Source of the DNA: Corynebacterium sp. CNJ-954
Lineage (GTDB): Bacteria > Actinomycetota > Actinomycetes > Mycobacteriales > Mycobacteriaceae
Assembly (NCBI RefSeq): GCF_001942345.1
Contig: NZ_MKKI01000045.1
Coordinates: forward strand, 1-64,000
Reading direction: 5' to 3'
Length of the DNA stretch: 64,000 nucleotides
In this document: piece by piece, positions 23,538-33,521 of the stretch
How the letters are laid out: every line of letters starts with the position of its first letter
Numbering within the stretch: the stretch's first letter is position 1
The notes under the pieces: generated by a model
The model's input: the letters and a program-made list of their open reading frames with translations, nothing else
The model's database searches: none
What the model was told of the DNA's origin: nothing
Made by a program: the position numbers and the translations under genes

Positions 23538-24501
23538 CATCGCGTTCTGCGGTGGCGCTCAGTGGAGTGAATGGTTCAACTCCGGCGGCCGACCAGGTGG
23601 CGATGAACTTGCCGCCGCGCACCACTGTCCGACGGAAGACGCCACGGTTGCCGGGCGCGACCTGGTCGTGGTGGGTGGACGCCATGAAAGCCAGCCGGTC
23701 ACGGTAGCCCAGCACGATCTCGTCGAAGGCGGGTAGCGCGAATGTTCCGTGCGCCCGTCGTCTCATGCTGGCGACCTCGTCGTACAGGCCGGGACGGTGG
23801 TGCAGTCCGTCGGTGGTCTCCACCTCATCGGCGATCTCGGTGAAGGCCTCCTTCACCACCCGTTGCGGCAGTTTCGTCCACCAGGCGAAATCCCGGAGGT
23901 CCGCCGGGCCGTGGCCGGTCAGGTAGCGCAGCAGGAGTTCCGAGGCGGGGGAGTGCTCCCCGGTGTAGGGCACCGGCGTGGCGGGGACGATGAGCTGGTC
24001 GTCACCGTCGAAAGGTCCGTAGACCGCTGTGCCGTGCAGCATCATGTCGCGGATCATCAGGTAGCGGAATCCCGTGTCGTCCGGGAAACCGTGACGGGCC
24101 CAGAGGTTGCCGAGGGCCTTACGGGACAGTCCGGGCGACTCCAGGAAGACATCGTGGGCGCGGGTCACCTCGGCGGGGCTGAGCCCTTCCTTCTCCCAAC
24201 GGCGGGTGGATTCGCGACGTTGCTGGCCCGCGCACAGTTCGGTGATCCAGCCGGCGTCGCGGGCAGACATCGCGAAGACGGTGGAGCGCATCGGGTACCC
24301 CCGCACGAGTTCCCCGGCGGTGAAGGCGTCGCGTACGTCTGTGACGTCCGTACCCGAGGGAAGACGCAGGGCGAGGGAACTGAGGACCCCCGTCAGGTCC
24401 TGACCCTGCATCGGGCCCATGGTCTCGAGGAGGGCGACGGCGGAGTCGGCGGGTGTGAGCAGCCGCTGCGCCACCAGTCGCGCCTCAACGAGTGAGTCCA
24501 T
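23497..24501 (-). CDS. AlkZ-like winged-helix DNA glycosylase family protein
   Basis: 334 residues, the typical length of the PF06224 (HTH_42) family. It holds MGPMQGQDL at residues 29-36; in AlkZ-type glycosylases a Q-x-Q motif in this place is catalytic, and Gln32 and Gln34 supply it here. YPMRSTVFAMSARDAGWI and the winged-helix repeats (LRDFAWWTKLPQRVVKEAF) also match the family. Members remove bulky or cross-linked alkyl bases, and some protect antibiotic producers from their own DNA-damaging product. Which lesion this one removes is unknown. It is a single gene transcribed toward the TetR gene. Confidence 0.8.
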   Translation of the reverse strand: MDSLVEARLVAQRLLTPADSAVALLETMGPMQGQDLTGVLSSLALRLPSGTDVTDVRDAFTAGELVRGYPMRSTVFAMSARDAGWITELCAGQQRRESTRRWEKEGLSPAEVTRAHDVFLESPGLSRKALGNLWARHGFPDDTGFRYLMIRDMMLHGTAVYGPFDGDDQLIVPATPVPYTGEHSPASELLLRYLTGHGPADLRDFAWWTKLPQRVVKEAFTEIADEVETTDGLHHRPGLYDEVASMRRRAHGTFALPAFDEIVLGYRDRLAFMASTHHDQVAPGNRGVFRRTVVRGGKFIATWSAAGVEPFTPLSATAERDVTRAVRNYPRARR

Positions 24502-25398
24502 CTAGACGGCGCCGGCCATGCGGTCGGCGATGAAGGTGGAGCCCTTCAGAGACGGGTGGATCATCATGTTGTAGTTCGGGGTGGTGGTGTCCAGGATGCC
24601 GGCGACGTAACGGTTCTGGTCCGGCGAGCAGGTGGCGTTGCCGGCCGTCTCGGTCTTCAGGTCCACGAAGGATGCGCCGATCTGGCGGGCGGCCTCCTGC
24701 TGGTTGCCGCGCAGCCACTTCTCCACGTCGCTGAGCACCGGGATCGGCAGGCCCGCGGGGAAGTTGGGTACGACATTGGCGAAGCAGAACATGCCGTTCG
24801 AGGTGATCGCCATCTGCCCGGCCATCACGATCCGGGCACCCGGGGCGGCGGAGCGCACCTTGGCGGCGGCTGCACGGACGTCGGCGAGGTACCGGTTGCG
24901 GACGTCGCCGGGGTTGAGGAAGTCGGCGCCGTTGTCGGTGCCGCCGGGGCCGAAGTTGTTCATGCCGTAGTTCAGGACGACGGTGCGGGTACCGCGGTGG
25001 ATGTCGCCTGCGTTCACGGCCCGGTCGATCCGGCCCAGGGCGCTGTGCGAGGTCATGCCGGAGCACGACCAGTCGTTGACGGCCAGACCGTGGCGCTGCT
25101 GCATCAGGCGTGGCCAGTTGTTCGGGGCCTGCAGGCAGTTGCCGGTCACGGGGTAGTTGTCCGGCACGAATCCGTCGATACCGCGCAGCGTGTTGTAGTA
25201 CTGGTCGGGGTTCGCCGCGTAGGAGTCGCCCATGATCACGACGTTGCCCGCGGGGGCGGCGGAGGCCGCCGGAGCGGCGACGACAGCACCTGCGCCGACG
25301 GACAGGGCCGCGGCAACGGCCAGTGCGCCGGCCCGGATGCGCCGGACGAGTCTGTTGCGGTGGGGCCTGGGACTGGGGGTTGCCCTGTGGGTGGTCAC
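24502..25398 (-). CDS. Secreted SGNH-family hydrolase
   Basis: 298 residues. Basic N-terminus, hydrophobic AGALAVAAALSVGAGAVVAA and AASAAP give a Sec signal with cleavage near residue 48. The mature enzyme starts VVIMGDSYAANPD, block I of SGNH hydrolases with the catalytic Ser, and continues with block III (LNYGMNNFGP) and a C-terminal MIHPSLKG with the catalytic His. Six Cys (such as GNCLQ, WSCSGM, MFCFA, ATCSPD) should form disulphides outside the cell. Enzymes of this type cleave lipid or sugar esters in the envelope or medium. It ends directly before the AlkZ-like gene. Confidence 0.85.
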   Translation of the reverse strand: MTTHRATPSPRPHRNRLVRRIRAGALAVAAALSVGAGAVVAAPAASAAPAGNVVIMGDSYAANPDQYYNTLRGIDGFVPDNYPVTGNCLQAPNNWPRLMQQRHGLAVNDWSCSGMTSHSALGRIDRAVNAGDIHRGTRTVVLNYGMNNFGPGGTDNGADFLNPGDVRNRYLADVRAAAAKVRSAAPGARIVMAGQMAITSNGMFCFANVVPNFPAGLPIPVLSDVEKWLRGNQQEAARQIGASFVDLKTETAGNATCSPDQNRYVAGILDTTTPNYNMMIHPSLKGSTFIADRMAGAV

Positions 25399-25544
25399 GT
25401 CGTTCGTCCTCTCGAAACGCAGGCGGGTGTCGGCCGCGCTGGTGTGTAACAGTGTGAAACAGTCTAAGGGATCCCAACGCTCCGGTGGGTGTTCTTGTTA
25501 CTTTTGGATCCGAGATCACCGCGTCCCGTGGGAGAATCACTGTC

Positions 25545-26597
25545 ATGACCGAGACTGCGGACGACACCACCACGGCTGACCAGGCATTGCGCCACCTGCG
25601 GGCCGGAAGGTCACTGGTGTGGAGGGGCGACTTCCACAATGGTCGTCAGCTGCTCAAGGCCGTCGACCGTCGGTTGAACCGACAGGCCCAGAAAGCCCAG
25701 AAAGCCCGGAAAGCCCGGAGCAATGCGCCGGCGGACGCGACGGCCTTGTTTCTCCGGCAGCGTGCTGACCGGGCCGACCGGGCCGATGTCCTCGGGCGCA
25801 TCCTCGTGGAACTGGGGGAGGACTACACGCTGGACCTGCGGCGCGCCCCTGACGTCCGCGACGCCTGCCGTCACGCCTACGGCGACGATCATCCGGGGAC
25901 GGTGCCGTTCACCGAACTGCAGGGCGTGCTCGGCGCCTGGCAGTGGCACCAGCGGGGGGTCTGGGTCGAGGAACTGGGGGACCACATCTACCCGGACTAC
26001 GGTGTCTTCTCACCGACGCGCAGTGAGTACATCGGTCTGGTCGCCGCACTCGCCGACGAGGTGGCCGGCCGGGACGTCCTGGAGATCGGGACGGGTACCG
26101 GCGTTCTCGCCGCGGTGCTGGCACGTCATGGCGCGACGGTGACGGCGACGGACGTCAGCCCCCGCGCGGTGGTGTGTGCACGGCGGAACCTGGAGCGGCT
26201 GGGATGCGAGGTCGACGTGGTAGAGGCGGACCTGTGGCAGGAGGGCCACCGGGCGGACGTGGTCGTGTTCAACCCGCCGTGGCTGCCGGGGACGCCGACC
26301 TCGGACCTCGAACTGGGGATCTACGATGCGGACTCCGGGGCGCTACGGCGTTTTCTCGCCGGACTGGCCGACCACCTGACCGACGGAGGGGAGGGATGGC
26401 TCGTCCTCTCCGACCTGGCCGAGCACCTGGGGCTGCGGAGCCGGGAACAACTCGACCAGTGGATCGCCGAGGGAGGTCTGCGCGTCGTCGGACGCGAGGA
26501 CACCGCCCCACGTCATCCCAAGGTCCGTGACGCCGACGATCCGTTGCACGTCGCGCGCTCCCGCGAGGTCACCTCGTTGTGGCGGTTGTCGGTCTAG
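25545..26597 (+). CDS. Class I SAM-dependent methyltransferase (NPPW type)
   Basis: 350 residues from ATG 25545 with GGGAGA upstream. The C-terminal half has the SAM-binding motif VLEIGTGTGVLAAVLARHG, the acidic residue after strand 2 (TATDVSPRAV), and VVFNPPWLPG, the NPPW/Y motif of enzymes that methylate amide or amino nitrogens in rRNA, release factors or DNA. The N-terminal 150 residues are a separate domain (RAGRSLVWRGDFHNGRQLL) with a basic repeat QKAQKARKARKARS-like stretch, as in RlmG/PrmC-related proteins. The substrate is probably rRNA or a protein. Its stop overlaps the convergent thioesterase gene by four bases. Confidence 0.8.
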   Translation: MTETADDTTTADQALRHLRAGRSLVWRGDFHNGRQLLKAVDRRLNRQAQKAQKARKARSNAPADATALFLRQRADRADRADVLGRILVELGEDYTLDLRRAPDVRDACRHAYGDDHPGTVPFTELQGVLGAWQWHQRGVWVEELGDHIYPDYGVFSPTRSEYIGLVAALADEVAGRDVLEIGTGTGVLAAVLARHGATVTATDVSPRAVVCARRNLERLGCEVDVVEADLWQEGHRADVVVFNPPWLPGTPTSDLELGIYDADSGALRRFLAGLADHLTDGGEGWLVLSDLAEHLGLRSREQLDQWIAEGGLRVVGREDTAPRHPKVRDADDPLHVARSREVTSLWRLSV

Positions 26598-27043
26598 CGC
26601 TTCCTGCGGTAGTAGACCTGCCGTCGTACCCGTGCGACGGTGTCCCCCCGGTCGTCGGTGACGTCCACCTCGAACCAGTGCAGGTACTTCGCACCGTCGG
26701 CGGTGCGTTCCCTGATGAGGTCGTAGGTGGCGTCGTCGATCCGCATGTCCGCGGTGATGGTGCCGCGGCCGGGTTTCACGAAGTCGACCTCAGCCTTGAT
26801 GTCCCACACGTTGTAGTCACGACCCAGGCGTGCCATGGACGCGAGCATGTAGAAGGGGTCGGTCATGGACATGATCGTGCCGCCGAACGCCGTGCCGACG
26901 GCGTTCTTCGTCAACCGTCCGGGTCGGTGGGTCACGACGACGCGGGAGCCGTCGTCGGCGAAGTCCCTGATTTTCACACCGGCACCGAGGAACGGCGGCC
27001 AGTACTGCATGAATCGTCGGAGCTGCTGTGGTGAGAAGGCCAT
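26594..27043 (-). CDS. DUF4442 hotdog-fold thioesterase-like protein
   Basis: 149 residues. The central FGGTIMSMTDPFYMLASMARLG is the long helix and turn of the hotdog fold as found in DUF4442 proteins, close relatives of PaaI-type acyl-CoA thioesterases; VDFVKPGRGTITADMRIDD and WFEVDVTDDRGDTVARVRRQ are the strands. Such enzymes are thought to hydrolyse acyl-CoA thioesters in the cytoplasm. The acyl group is unknown. Convergent with the methyltransferase gene; the divergent neighbour is a GDPD. Confidence 0.85.
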   Translation of the reverse strand: MAFSPQQLRRFMQYWPPFLGAGVKIRDFADDGSRVVVTHRPGRLTKNAVGTAFGGTIMSMTDPFYMLASMARLGRDYNVWDIKAEVDFVKPGRGTITADMRIDDATYDLIRERTADGAKYLHWFEVDVTDDRGDTVARVRRQVYYRRKR

Positions 27044-27204
27044 GCACCGTATGTACCACGATAGACAACTTGTTTCCTATGTTTCGGTGTTCTGGAGCGG
27101 AATATCCGGTGAACAGTCGGTACATCGGGGTCCTGCGCCCGGCGGCGCCGGCGCCGGTCCTTTACCGTCATCGGCGTCAGTGAACCGACGTTCCAGGAGC
27201 CTCC

Positions 27205-28230
27205 ATGTCCCGCACCCTGCGCACCCTGTACACTCCGCGCCTTATCGTCTCCCTTGCCTCCCTTGCCTCCCTTGCCGCCCTGGCCGTCGCCACGGCCCCG
27301 ATCGCCGTCGCCGACGAACTGACGGGGAGCGTCTCCGGCAGTGTCGGAACCCCGGACGTCTCGCCCGTGGACAACCTCCCGTCCACCTTCGACCTGCAGG
27401 CACACCGCGGTGGTCGCGGGGAACACACCGAGGAATCCCGGGCGGCCTTCGACCACGCCCTCGACCTCGGGGTGACCACCCTGGAACTGGACGTCCACCT
27501 GTCGAAGGACGGTGTCCCCGTCGTCTGGCACGACGCCTCCGTCCAGGCCGACAAATGCACCGGCGAATACGTCGGTCAGGACGTTCACGACCTCACCTGG
27601 GAGCAGCTGCAGACGCTGAACTGCAGTCGTGCTCTACCGGACTACCCGGAGGCCGTCCATGACCCGGACAACCGGATGCTGCAGCTGGCGGACGTCTTCG
27701 ACATCGCCGCACGTGATCCGCAGGTGCACTTCAACATCGAGACCAAGATTGAGGCGGAGAACCCGGAACGTTCCGCGCCTGCACAGGACTACGTCGATGC
27801 CATCCTCGATGCGGCGGAGGACGCCGGGACCACCGACCGTATCGCCGTCCAGTCCTTCGACTGGTCGTCCCTGCCGCTGGTCCGGGAGCGCGCGCCGCAG
27901 GTCCCGCTGATTGCACTGTGGGACGGGACCACGTGGAACGCGGACTCGCCCTACCTCGGGCCGGTCGACTACGACGAGGTCGGCGGGGACGTCATCGCGG
28001 CTGCGCAGCAGCTGGGGGTCGAGGTGCTGAGCCCGGACTACGGCTACGAGGACCCCACCACGTTCATCGACCGTGCTCACGCCGCCGGTTTCCGTGTGGT
28101 GCCGTGGACGGTGAACGAGACAGCCGACATGGAGGAGTATCTCGCCGCGGGCGCCGACGGCATCATCACCGACTACCCCACACGGTTGAAGGGGGTTCTC
28201 GAGGAGCGCGGAATCGCCTTCCGGATCTGA
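27205..28230 (+). CDS. Exported glycerophosphodiester phosphodiesterase
   Basis: 341 residues with ribosome site GGAG before ATG 27205. A signal peptide (LASLASLAALAVATAPIAVA) leads to a mature GlpQ-like TIM barrel. The catalytic parts are present: AHRGGRGEHTEES with the general-acid His, LELDVHLSKDGVPVVWHD with the metal-binding Glu/Asp and second His, then FNIETKIEAE, VQSFDWSSL, PWTVNE and DGIITDYP. It releases glycerol-3-phosphate from deacylated phospholipids outside the membrane, which fits the nearby lipases in a phospholipid-scavenging set. Transcribed alone in front of the next lipase. Confidence 0.93.
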   Translation: MSRTLRTLYTPRLIVSLASLASLAALAVATAPIAVADELTGSVSGSVGTPDVSPVDNLPSTFDLQAHRGGRGEHTEESRAAFDHALDLGVTTLELDVHLSKDGVPVVWHDASVQADKCTGEYVGQDVHDLTWEQLQTLNCSRALPDYPEAVHDPDNRMLQLADVFDIAARDPQVHFNIETKIEAENPERSAPAQDYVDAILDAAEDAGTTDRIAVQSFDWSSLPLVRERAPQVPLIALWDGTTWNADSPYLGPVDYDEVGGDVIAAAQQLGVEVLSPDYGYEDPTTFIDRAHAAGFRVVPWTVNETADMEEYLAAGADGIITDYPTRLKGVLEERGIAFRI

Positions 28231-28324
28231 GACGCCCCACAGGTCAGTAGTCGGCCGGGCCAAGAAATGCGAGAAATGACCGAACCTCCCATGCGTCCAC
28301 ACCGCCCGCGGTATTCTCCCGTTC

Positions 28325-29377
28325 ATGTTGAGCATCAAAACCAAATCTGTCGTTGCGCTGCTGGGCGCCGCTGCCGTCGCGGCGGTGGCGACAACGGCCC
28401 CGACGGCCGTCGCTGAGACCCGTTCGCCGTCCAACTTCGTCGACGCCTTCGTCGACAGCTTCCATGACCCGCAGCGGTCACCGGCCGGGGCCAACGACTG
28501 GGACTGCACCCCCGGCAAAGACCACCCGAACCCGGTTGTCCTCATCCACGGAACATGGGAGAACGCCTACGACAACTGGTCAGGGCTGGCACCGCAGCTC
28601 GCCGCCGACGGGTACTGCGTCTTTGCCCCGAATTACGGTCGTGCCGAGATCCTCGACAAGGGCGGGGTGGGCACCGTCCTGCCGAACACCTTCGGCACGG
28701 GCGACATCGCCGCCTCCGCCGGTGAGATCGCGGCGTTCGTCGACCGGGTGCTCGAGGCAACCGGTACGAGGGAGGTTGACCTGGTCGGTCACTCCCAGGG
28801 TGGGTTGCTCGCCCGCCAGTACCTGGCCTACAACGGGGGAGCCGAGAAGGTCGACAAGACAGTGACACTCGGCGCGACGAACCACGGCACCACCTTGTCC
28901 GGCATCGCCAATCTCAACCGGTTCATCGGTGGTCTCGGCCTGGATCTCGACCCGGCCCTGGACTACGTCATCGGGGAGGCGGGGACCCAGCAACAGTACG
29001 GATCACCTCTGCTCACCAGGCTCAACGAACGCGGTGACACGGTACCCGGCGTCGACTACACCGTGGTGGCCACGGAGTACGACGAGGTCACCACCCCGTA
29101 CGACTCCACTTTCCTCACTGCCGGGGAGGGCGCGACGGTCAGCAACGTCACGGTTCAGGACGGCTGCGCACAGGACCATTCCGACCACATCTCCATGTCC
29201 TACTCACCGCGGGTCGTCGACATCGCGCGCGACGCCCTGGATCCGGGCAGCGTCCCGGAGAAACGCTGCACCCCCAACTCGCCGATCATGGGTGGCGGGA
29301 CCACGGAATTCACCGAGGGACTGACCGGACCGTTCGGACGGTTGTCTGAGAACGCCAGGCCTTTGATCGGTCACTGA
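28325..29377 (+). CDS. Secreted triacylglycerol lipase / esterase
   Basis: 350 residues. Signal peptide SVVALLGAAAVAAVATTAPTAVAE. The alpha/beta-hydrolase core has VVLIHGTWENAYDNW (oxyanion hole), LVGHSQGGLLARQYL (Ser nucleophile in G-H-S-Q-G), an Asp region near VVATEYDEVTTPYDS and CAQDHSDHISMSY with the likely catalytic His. Four Cys should form disulphides. This is the class of secreted lipases that is common in skin and cheese corynebacteria. It follows the GDPD gene by about 95 bases and precedes an iron-regulated gene. Confidence 0.9.
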   Translation: MLSIKTKSVVALLGAAAVAAVATTAPTAVAETRSPSNFVDAFVDSFHDPQRSPAGANDWDCTPGKDHPNPVVLIHGTWENAYDNWSGLAPQLAADGYCVFAPNYGRAEILDKGGVGTVLPNTFGTGDIAASAGEIAAFVDRVLEATGTREVDLVGHSQGGLLARQYLAYNGGAEKVDKTVTLGATNHGTTLSGIANLNRFIGGLGLDLDPALDYVIGEAGTQQQYGSPLLTRLNERGDTVPGVDYTVVATEYDEVTTPYDSTFLTAGEGATVSNVTVQDGCAQDHSDHISMSYSPRVVDIARDALDPGSVPEKRCTPNSPIMGGGTTEFTEGLTGPFGRLSENARPLIGH

Positions 29378-29426
29378 ACGGTCACTGGACGGTCACCGAA
29401 CCGTGCGGCACCAGGGCTACCTTGCT

Positions 29427-29444
29427 TTAGGCTTGCCTTGCTAA
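29427..29444. promoter_or_regulatory. DtxR-like iron box
   Basis: TTAGGCTTGCCTTGCTAA matches the dyad of DtxR sites (TTAGGTTAGCCTAACCTAA) in the outer arms and the core GCCT, about 12 of 19 positions. It lies 63 bases upstream of the siderophore-binding lipoprotein, a classic DtxR target. Iron-bound DtxR would repress the gene. Confidence 0.6.
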
Positions 29445-29506
29445 GTATCTCTCCGTAGATTGAGAGCGGTCCGGAGTGGCCGGACCGTTTCCGAGGAGAA
29501 CTCCAT

Positions 29507-30556
29507 ATGACCGTCACCTTCCGTCGCCGCCCTGCTGCGGCCCTCATGTCAGCCGCCCTGCTGGGGCTCAGCATCAGTGCCTGTTCATCGGACGGAGGTG
29601 ACGACACCGCCGCCTCAGACTCCGCTGACGGCACGTACCCCGTCACATTCACCTCCCCGTGGGGAGAATCCACGCTCGAGGAGAAACCGACCCGCATCGC
29701 CTCACTCGGGTACAAGGACTCCGATGTGCTCGCCGCGCTGGGGGAGACACCGGTGATCATGTCGGACGCCACGCAGGCACAGGAGTTCTACACCATGGAC
29801 GCCATGCCTGGGGAACCTGAGTTGACCTTCACCTACGACGAGAACCAGATGGCGCCGATCGAGGAGATCGCCGCCGCCGAGCCGGACCTCATCGTGGCGA
29901 GCCAGATGGACCTCAGCGCCGACTACGACAAGTTGAGCGAGATTGCTCCCGTCATCGCCGCCGAGACCACCGAGGACGTCGCCGGTAACTGGCAACAGAC
30001 AGCCACGAACCTCGGTGAGGCGCTCGGCAAGCAGAACGAGGCGGAGGCCGTGATCACGGAGACCACAGAGACCGCCACGAGGATCAGGGACGAACACCCG
30101 GAGTTCGACGGTAAATCACTGACGATGATCAACTACTTCGGACTCGATCAGATGCTCCACCTGAACCCGGAGGGCACCGATCTCGCCGATCTGCTCTCCA
30201 GCATCGGCTTCAGTGGTACCCCCGGAGCAGTCGATCTGCCGGAGGGCTCCATCCCCGAGGAGCGCATCTCCGATCTTGCCGCCGACGTCCTCGTCATCAT
30301 CGACAATTCTGACGGCAAGATCGCCGAGCTGGAGGACAATCCGGTATTCCAGAACCTGCAGCCGGTGAAGGACGGGCACGTCCTGGTCATCCACAACCAC
30401 GCCTTCATGACACCTCCGGAGGCTGCCTTCGACATCGACGGGGAGAAGCAGGAGGGCAATCTGGCGTGGGCCATCGGATACCCCGGACCCCTGTCGACCC
30501 AGTGGGAGCTTGAGACGCTCGCCCCGTTGCTGGCAGACACCGTGTCCGGTGAATAG
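29507..30556 (+). CDS. Iron-siderophore ABC transporter substrate-binding lipoprotein
   Basis: 349 residues. Signal with lipobox LGLSISAC. Two Rossmann-like lobes joined by a helix are typical of FecB/FhuD class III binding proteins; conserved pieces include RIASLGYKDSDVLAALGETP, APIEEIAAAEPDLIVASQ and a C-terminal SDLAADVLVIIDN. It would capture ferric siderophore outside the membrane and deliver it to a permease encoded elsewhere, as no permease is here. A DtxR-like box precedes it. The following lipase gene starts inside its last codons, so they form one transcript. Confidence 0.9.
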   Translation: MTVTFRRRPAAALMSAALLGLSISACSSDGGDDTAASDSADGTYPVTFTSPWGESTLEEKPTRIASLGYKDSDVLAALGETPVIMSDATQAQEFYTMDAMPGEPELTFTYDENQMAPIEEIAAAEPDLIVASQMDLSADYDKLSEIAPVIAAETTEDVAGNWQQTATNLGEALGKQNEAEAVITETTETATRIRDEHPEFDGKSLTMINYFGLDQMLHLNPEGTDLADLLSSIGFSGTPGAVDLPEGSIPEERISDLAADVLVIIDNSDGKIAELEDNPVFQNLQPVKDGHVLVIHNHAFMTPPEAAFDIDGEKQEGNLAWAIGYPGPLSTQWELETLAPLLADTVSGE

Positions 30557-31723
30557 CCGTCGTCGGACCACGACAGGTCTGTTGCTCTGTGTGGCATTGG
30601 CGGGTGCCGGTACCGGCCAGGCTGCTGCCGGTCAGGCGTGGCCTGATGCGCCGGGGACAGTGATCCGGACTGAGGACGTCTCGGCCGTCCCGGACGCCGG
30701 AGTACGTGGAGCGGTCGCAGTGCACAGGATCACCTACATCTCCGTGGGGGCTACGGGCGGTCCGGTGGAGACGCAGGCGAACGTGTACGTCCCCGCGCGT
30801 ACGCGTGAGGACGGCACCGTGCGGCTGATGGCCTACAACCACGGCACCGTCGGACTCGGCCCGGAGTGTGGCGTCGGACTGCGTCTCGGCACGGGAGGAG
30901 GATACGACGACTGGCTCGGGCCCTGGCTCGAGGAGGGTTACGCTCTCGTCGTGCCGGAGTACGCCGGCATCGGGCAGGACGGTGACGCCGTCGGCCACGC
31001 CTACAACCACGGCGAGATCTCGGCGAAGAACTCTGTCGACGCAGTCCGTGCCGCCCGGGCGGTCTACCCGGTTCTCACCGGGCAGGAACTCGCGCCGGGC
31101 TTTGTCACCGACGGCGGCTCGCAGGGTGCGCACACCTCCGTCTGGGTCAACCGGATCATCGAGGACTATGCGCCGGATGAAACTCTGGTGGGCAGTTCAG
31201 CGGGGTCACTGCCGGCCGACATCGGCGGCTACGTCAGTTTCCTCAGCCCGGGTATCCCCGCCGTTCCCCGGGTCACCGGGCAGCTGGTGACCTATGTCAG
31301 CTATCTGCTCGCGGGGATGGACAACGCCGGGACCGGGATCGCCGGAAGCCCGGTGTTCACCGACCGTGCCCGGAACCTTGTCGCAGCCGGCCAGGACCTC
31401 TGCTACCGGGACATGGTGGACAAGTCATCTGGAGTTGCCCCGGGAGATCTGGTGACCCGTCCTCTGGCGGGGACCCCGGAACTCGCACGGCTCCGGGCCG
31501 ACACGGCGATCCCTGACAGCGGTTTTTCCGCTCCCATCCTTGTGCAGCAGGGTGACCTTGACGTGGTCACGCCGCGTGCACAGGTCGATCCCTGGGTGTC
31601 ACGGGTGAGAGGTACCGGCGCCGAGGTGGAGCTGCGAACGTATCCGACACAGGGACACGGACTGTCGGCGATAGCGAGGCGAATGCTTTGGCCTGGTCAG
31701 AAGAGCAGGACTGGCCTCTGTAG
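30549..31723 (+). pseudogene. Secretory LIP-family lipase, one-base frameshift near 3' end
   Basis: The start GTG 30549 overlaps the upstream stop by eight bases. Signal TTGLLLCVALAGAGTGQAAAG. Typical LIP features follow: VETQANVYVPA, RLMAYNHGTVGLGPECGV, VVPEYAGIGQDGDA, the nucleophile in TDGGSQGAHTS, Asp in LVQQGDLDVVTP and His in TQGHGLS. After that His the frame changes: the sequence continues GDSEANALAWSEEQDWPL in the next frame to TAG 31721-31723. The span of 1175 bases is one short of a multiple of three, the missing base being near 31665. Unrepaired, the frame runs on into the next gene. With the repair it is a normal secreted lipase of about 390 residues. Confidence 0.85.
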
Positions 31724-31790
31724 CGAGGAATACCTAATCTTTTCTCCGAATGTGATGTATTTATGTTCGAGCCCTGATAGATTGCCGTCC

Positions 31791-32567
31791 ATGAACAACT
31801 CGAAGAGCATTTTCATCTCCGGTGGTGCCGCCGGCATCGGCCGCGAAGTGGCGCTGAAGTTCCGCAACGCCGGGTGGACCGTCGGCGCCTACGACATCGA
31901 CGAACAGGGGCTGGAACTGCTCAAGGAGCAGTACCCCGACATCATCACCGGACGCCTCGACGTCACCGACTACGAGTCCTGGGAGCAGGCCCTGGCCGAC
32001 TTCACCTCGCACACCGGCGGCAAGCTCGACGTCCTCGACAACAACGCCGGCATCATCGGCGACCACGATGTCGCCGAGCAGGCTCCCGGCCTCATCGCCA
32101 AGCAGATCGAGATCAACTGCACCGGAATCACCTTCGGTGCCCGCGCTGCCCACCGGTACCTGAAGAACACCAAGGGCTCGCACATGGTGTCGATGGGGTC
32201 GGCGTCCGGCATCTACGGACAGCCGCACATCACCCCCTACTCGGCGTCGAAGTTCTACGTCCACGGTTTCACCCAGGCCATGAGTCTGGAGTGGCGCAAG
32301 GACAAGATCCGCGTGGTCAACATCATGCCGCTGTGGGTCAAGACGAAGCTCGCCGACGTCGAGGCCGCCTCCACCAAGCGTCTCGGCGTGCGGATCAAGA
32401 CCGAGGACGTCGCCGACGCCGTGTGGAAGTCCGTGCACCCGAAGAACTGGTTCGAGCGTCAGCGCCAGGACTACTCGGTGTCCACACCTGACCTGTTGCT
32501 GCGGTGGTCCGCCAAGTTCGCCCCGTCGCCGGTGGTGCGTCAGGTGAACAGGCTCATCGCCGGCTGA
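31791..32567 (+). CDS. Short-chain dehydrogenase/reductase
   Basis: 258 residues from ATG 31791. It has the classical SDR set: SIFISGGAAGIGREVALKF (nucleotide binding), LDNNAGIIGD (NAG motif), VSMGSASGIYGQPHITPYSASKFYVHGF (Ser, Tyr and Lys of the active site) and VNIMPLWVKT. It oxidises an alcohol or reduces a carbonyl with NAD(P) in the cytoplasm. The substrate cannot be told. The frame upstream is open into the lipase gene only because that gene has lost a base; the SDR is a separate gene with its own start. Confidence 0.9.
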   Translation: MNNSKSIFISGGAAGIGREVALKFRNAGWTVGAYDIDEQGLELLKEQYPDIITGRLDVTDYESWEQALADFTSHTGGKLDVLDNNAGIIGDHDVAEQAPGLIAKQIEINCTGITFGARAAHRYLKNTKGSHMVSMGSASGIYGQPHITPYSASKFYVHGFTQAMSLEWRKDKIRVVNIMPLWVKTKLADVEAASTKRLGVRIKTEDVADAVWKSVHPKNWFERQRQDYSVSTPDLLLRWSAKFAPSPVVRQVNRLIAG

Positions 32568-32594
32568 CGGTGGCACTCCGCTGACACCATGACA

Positions 32595-32619
32595 ACTGTC
32601 ACGGGGAAACGGTGACAGT
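32595..32619. promoter_or_regulatory. Inverted repeat upstream of the ABC exporter operon
   Basis: ACTGTCAC (32595-32602) and GTGACAGT (32612-32619) are exact complements nine bases apart. It lies 42 bases before the ABC gene. As that operon ends with a NarL-type response regulator, a dyad like this is a candidate site for it; a terminator of the SDR gene is less likely because no T-run follows. Confidence 0.5.
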
Positions 32620-32660
32620 GGGGCGGGGTACCGGCTGCGGTCCCGCGGTTGAGTGGGGGT

Positions 32661-33517
<857 letters not shown>

Positions 33518-33521
<4 letters not shown>

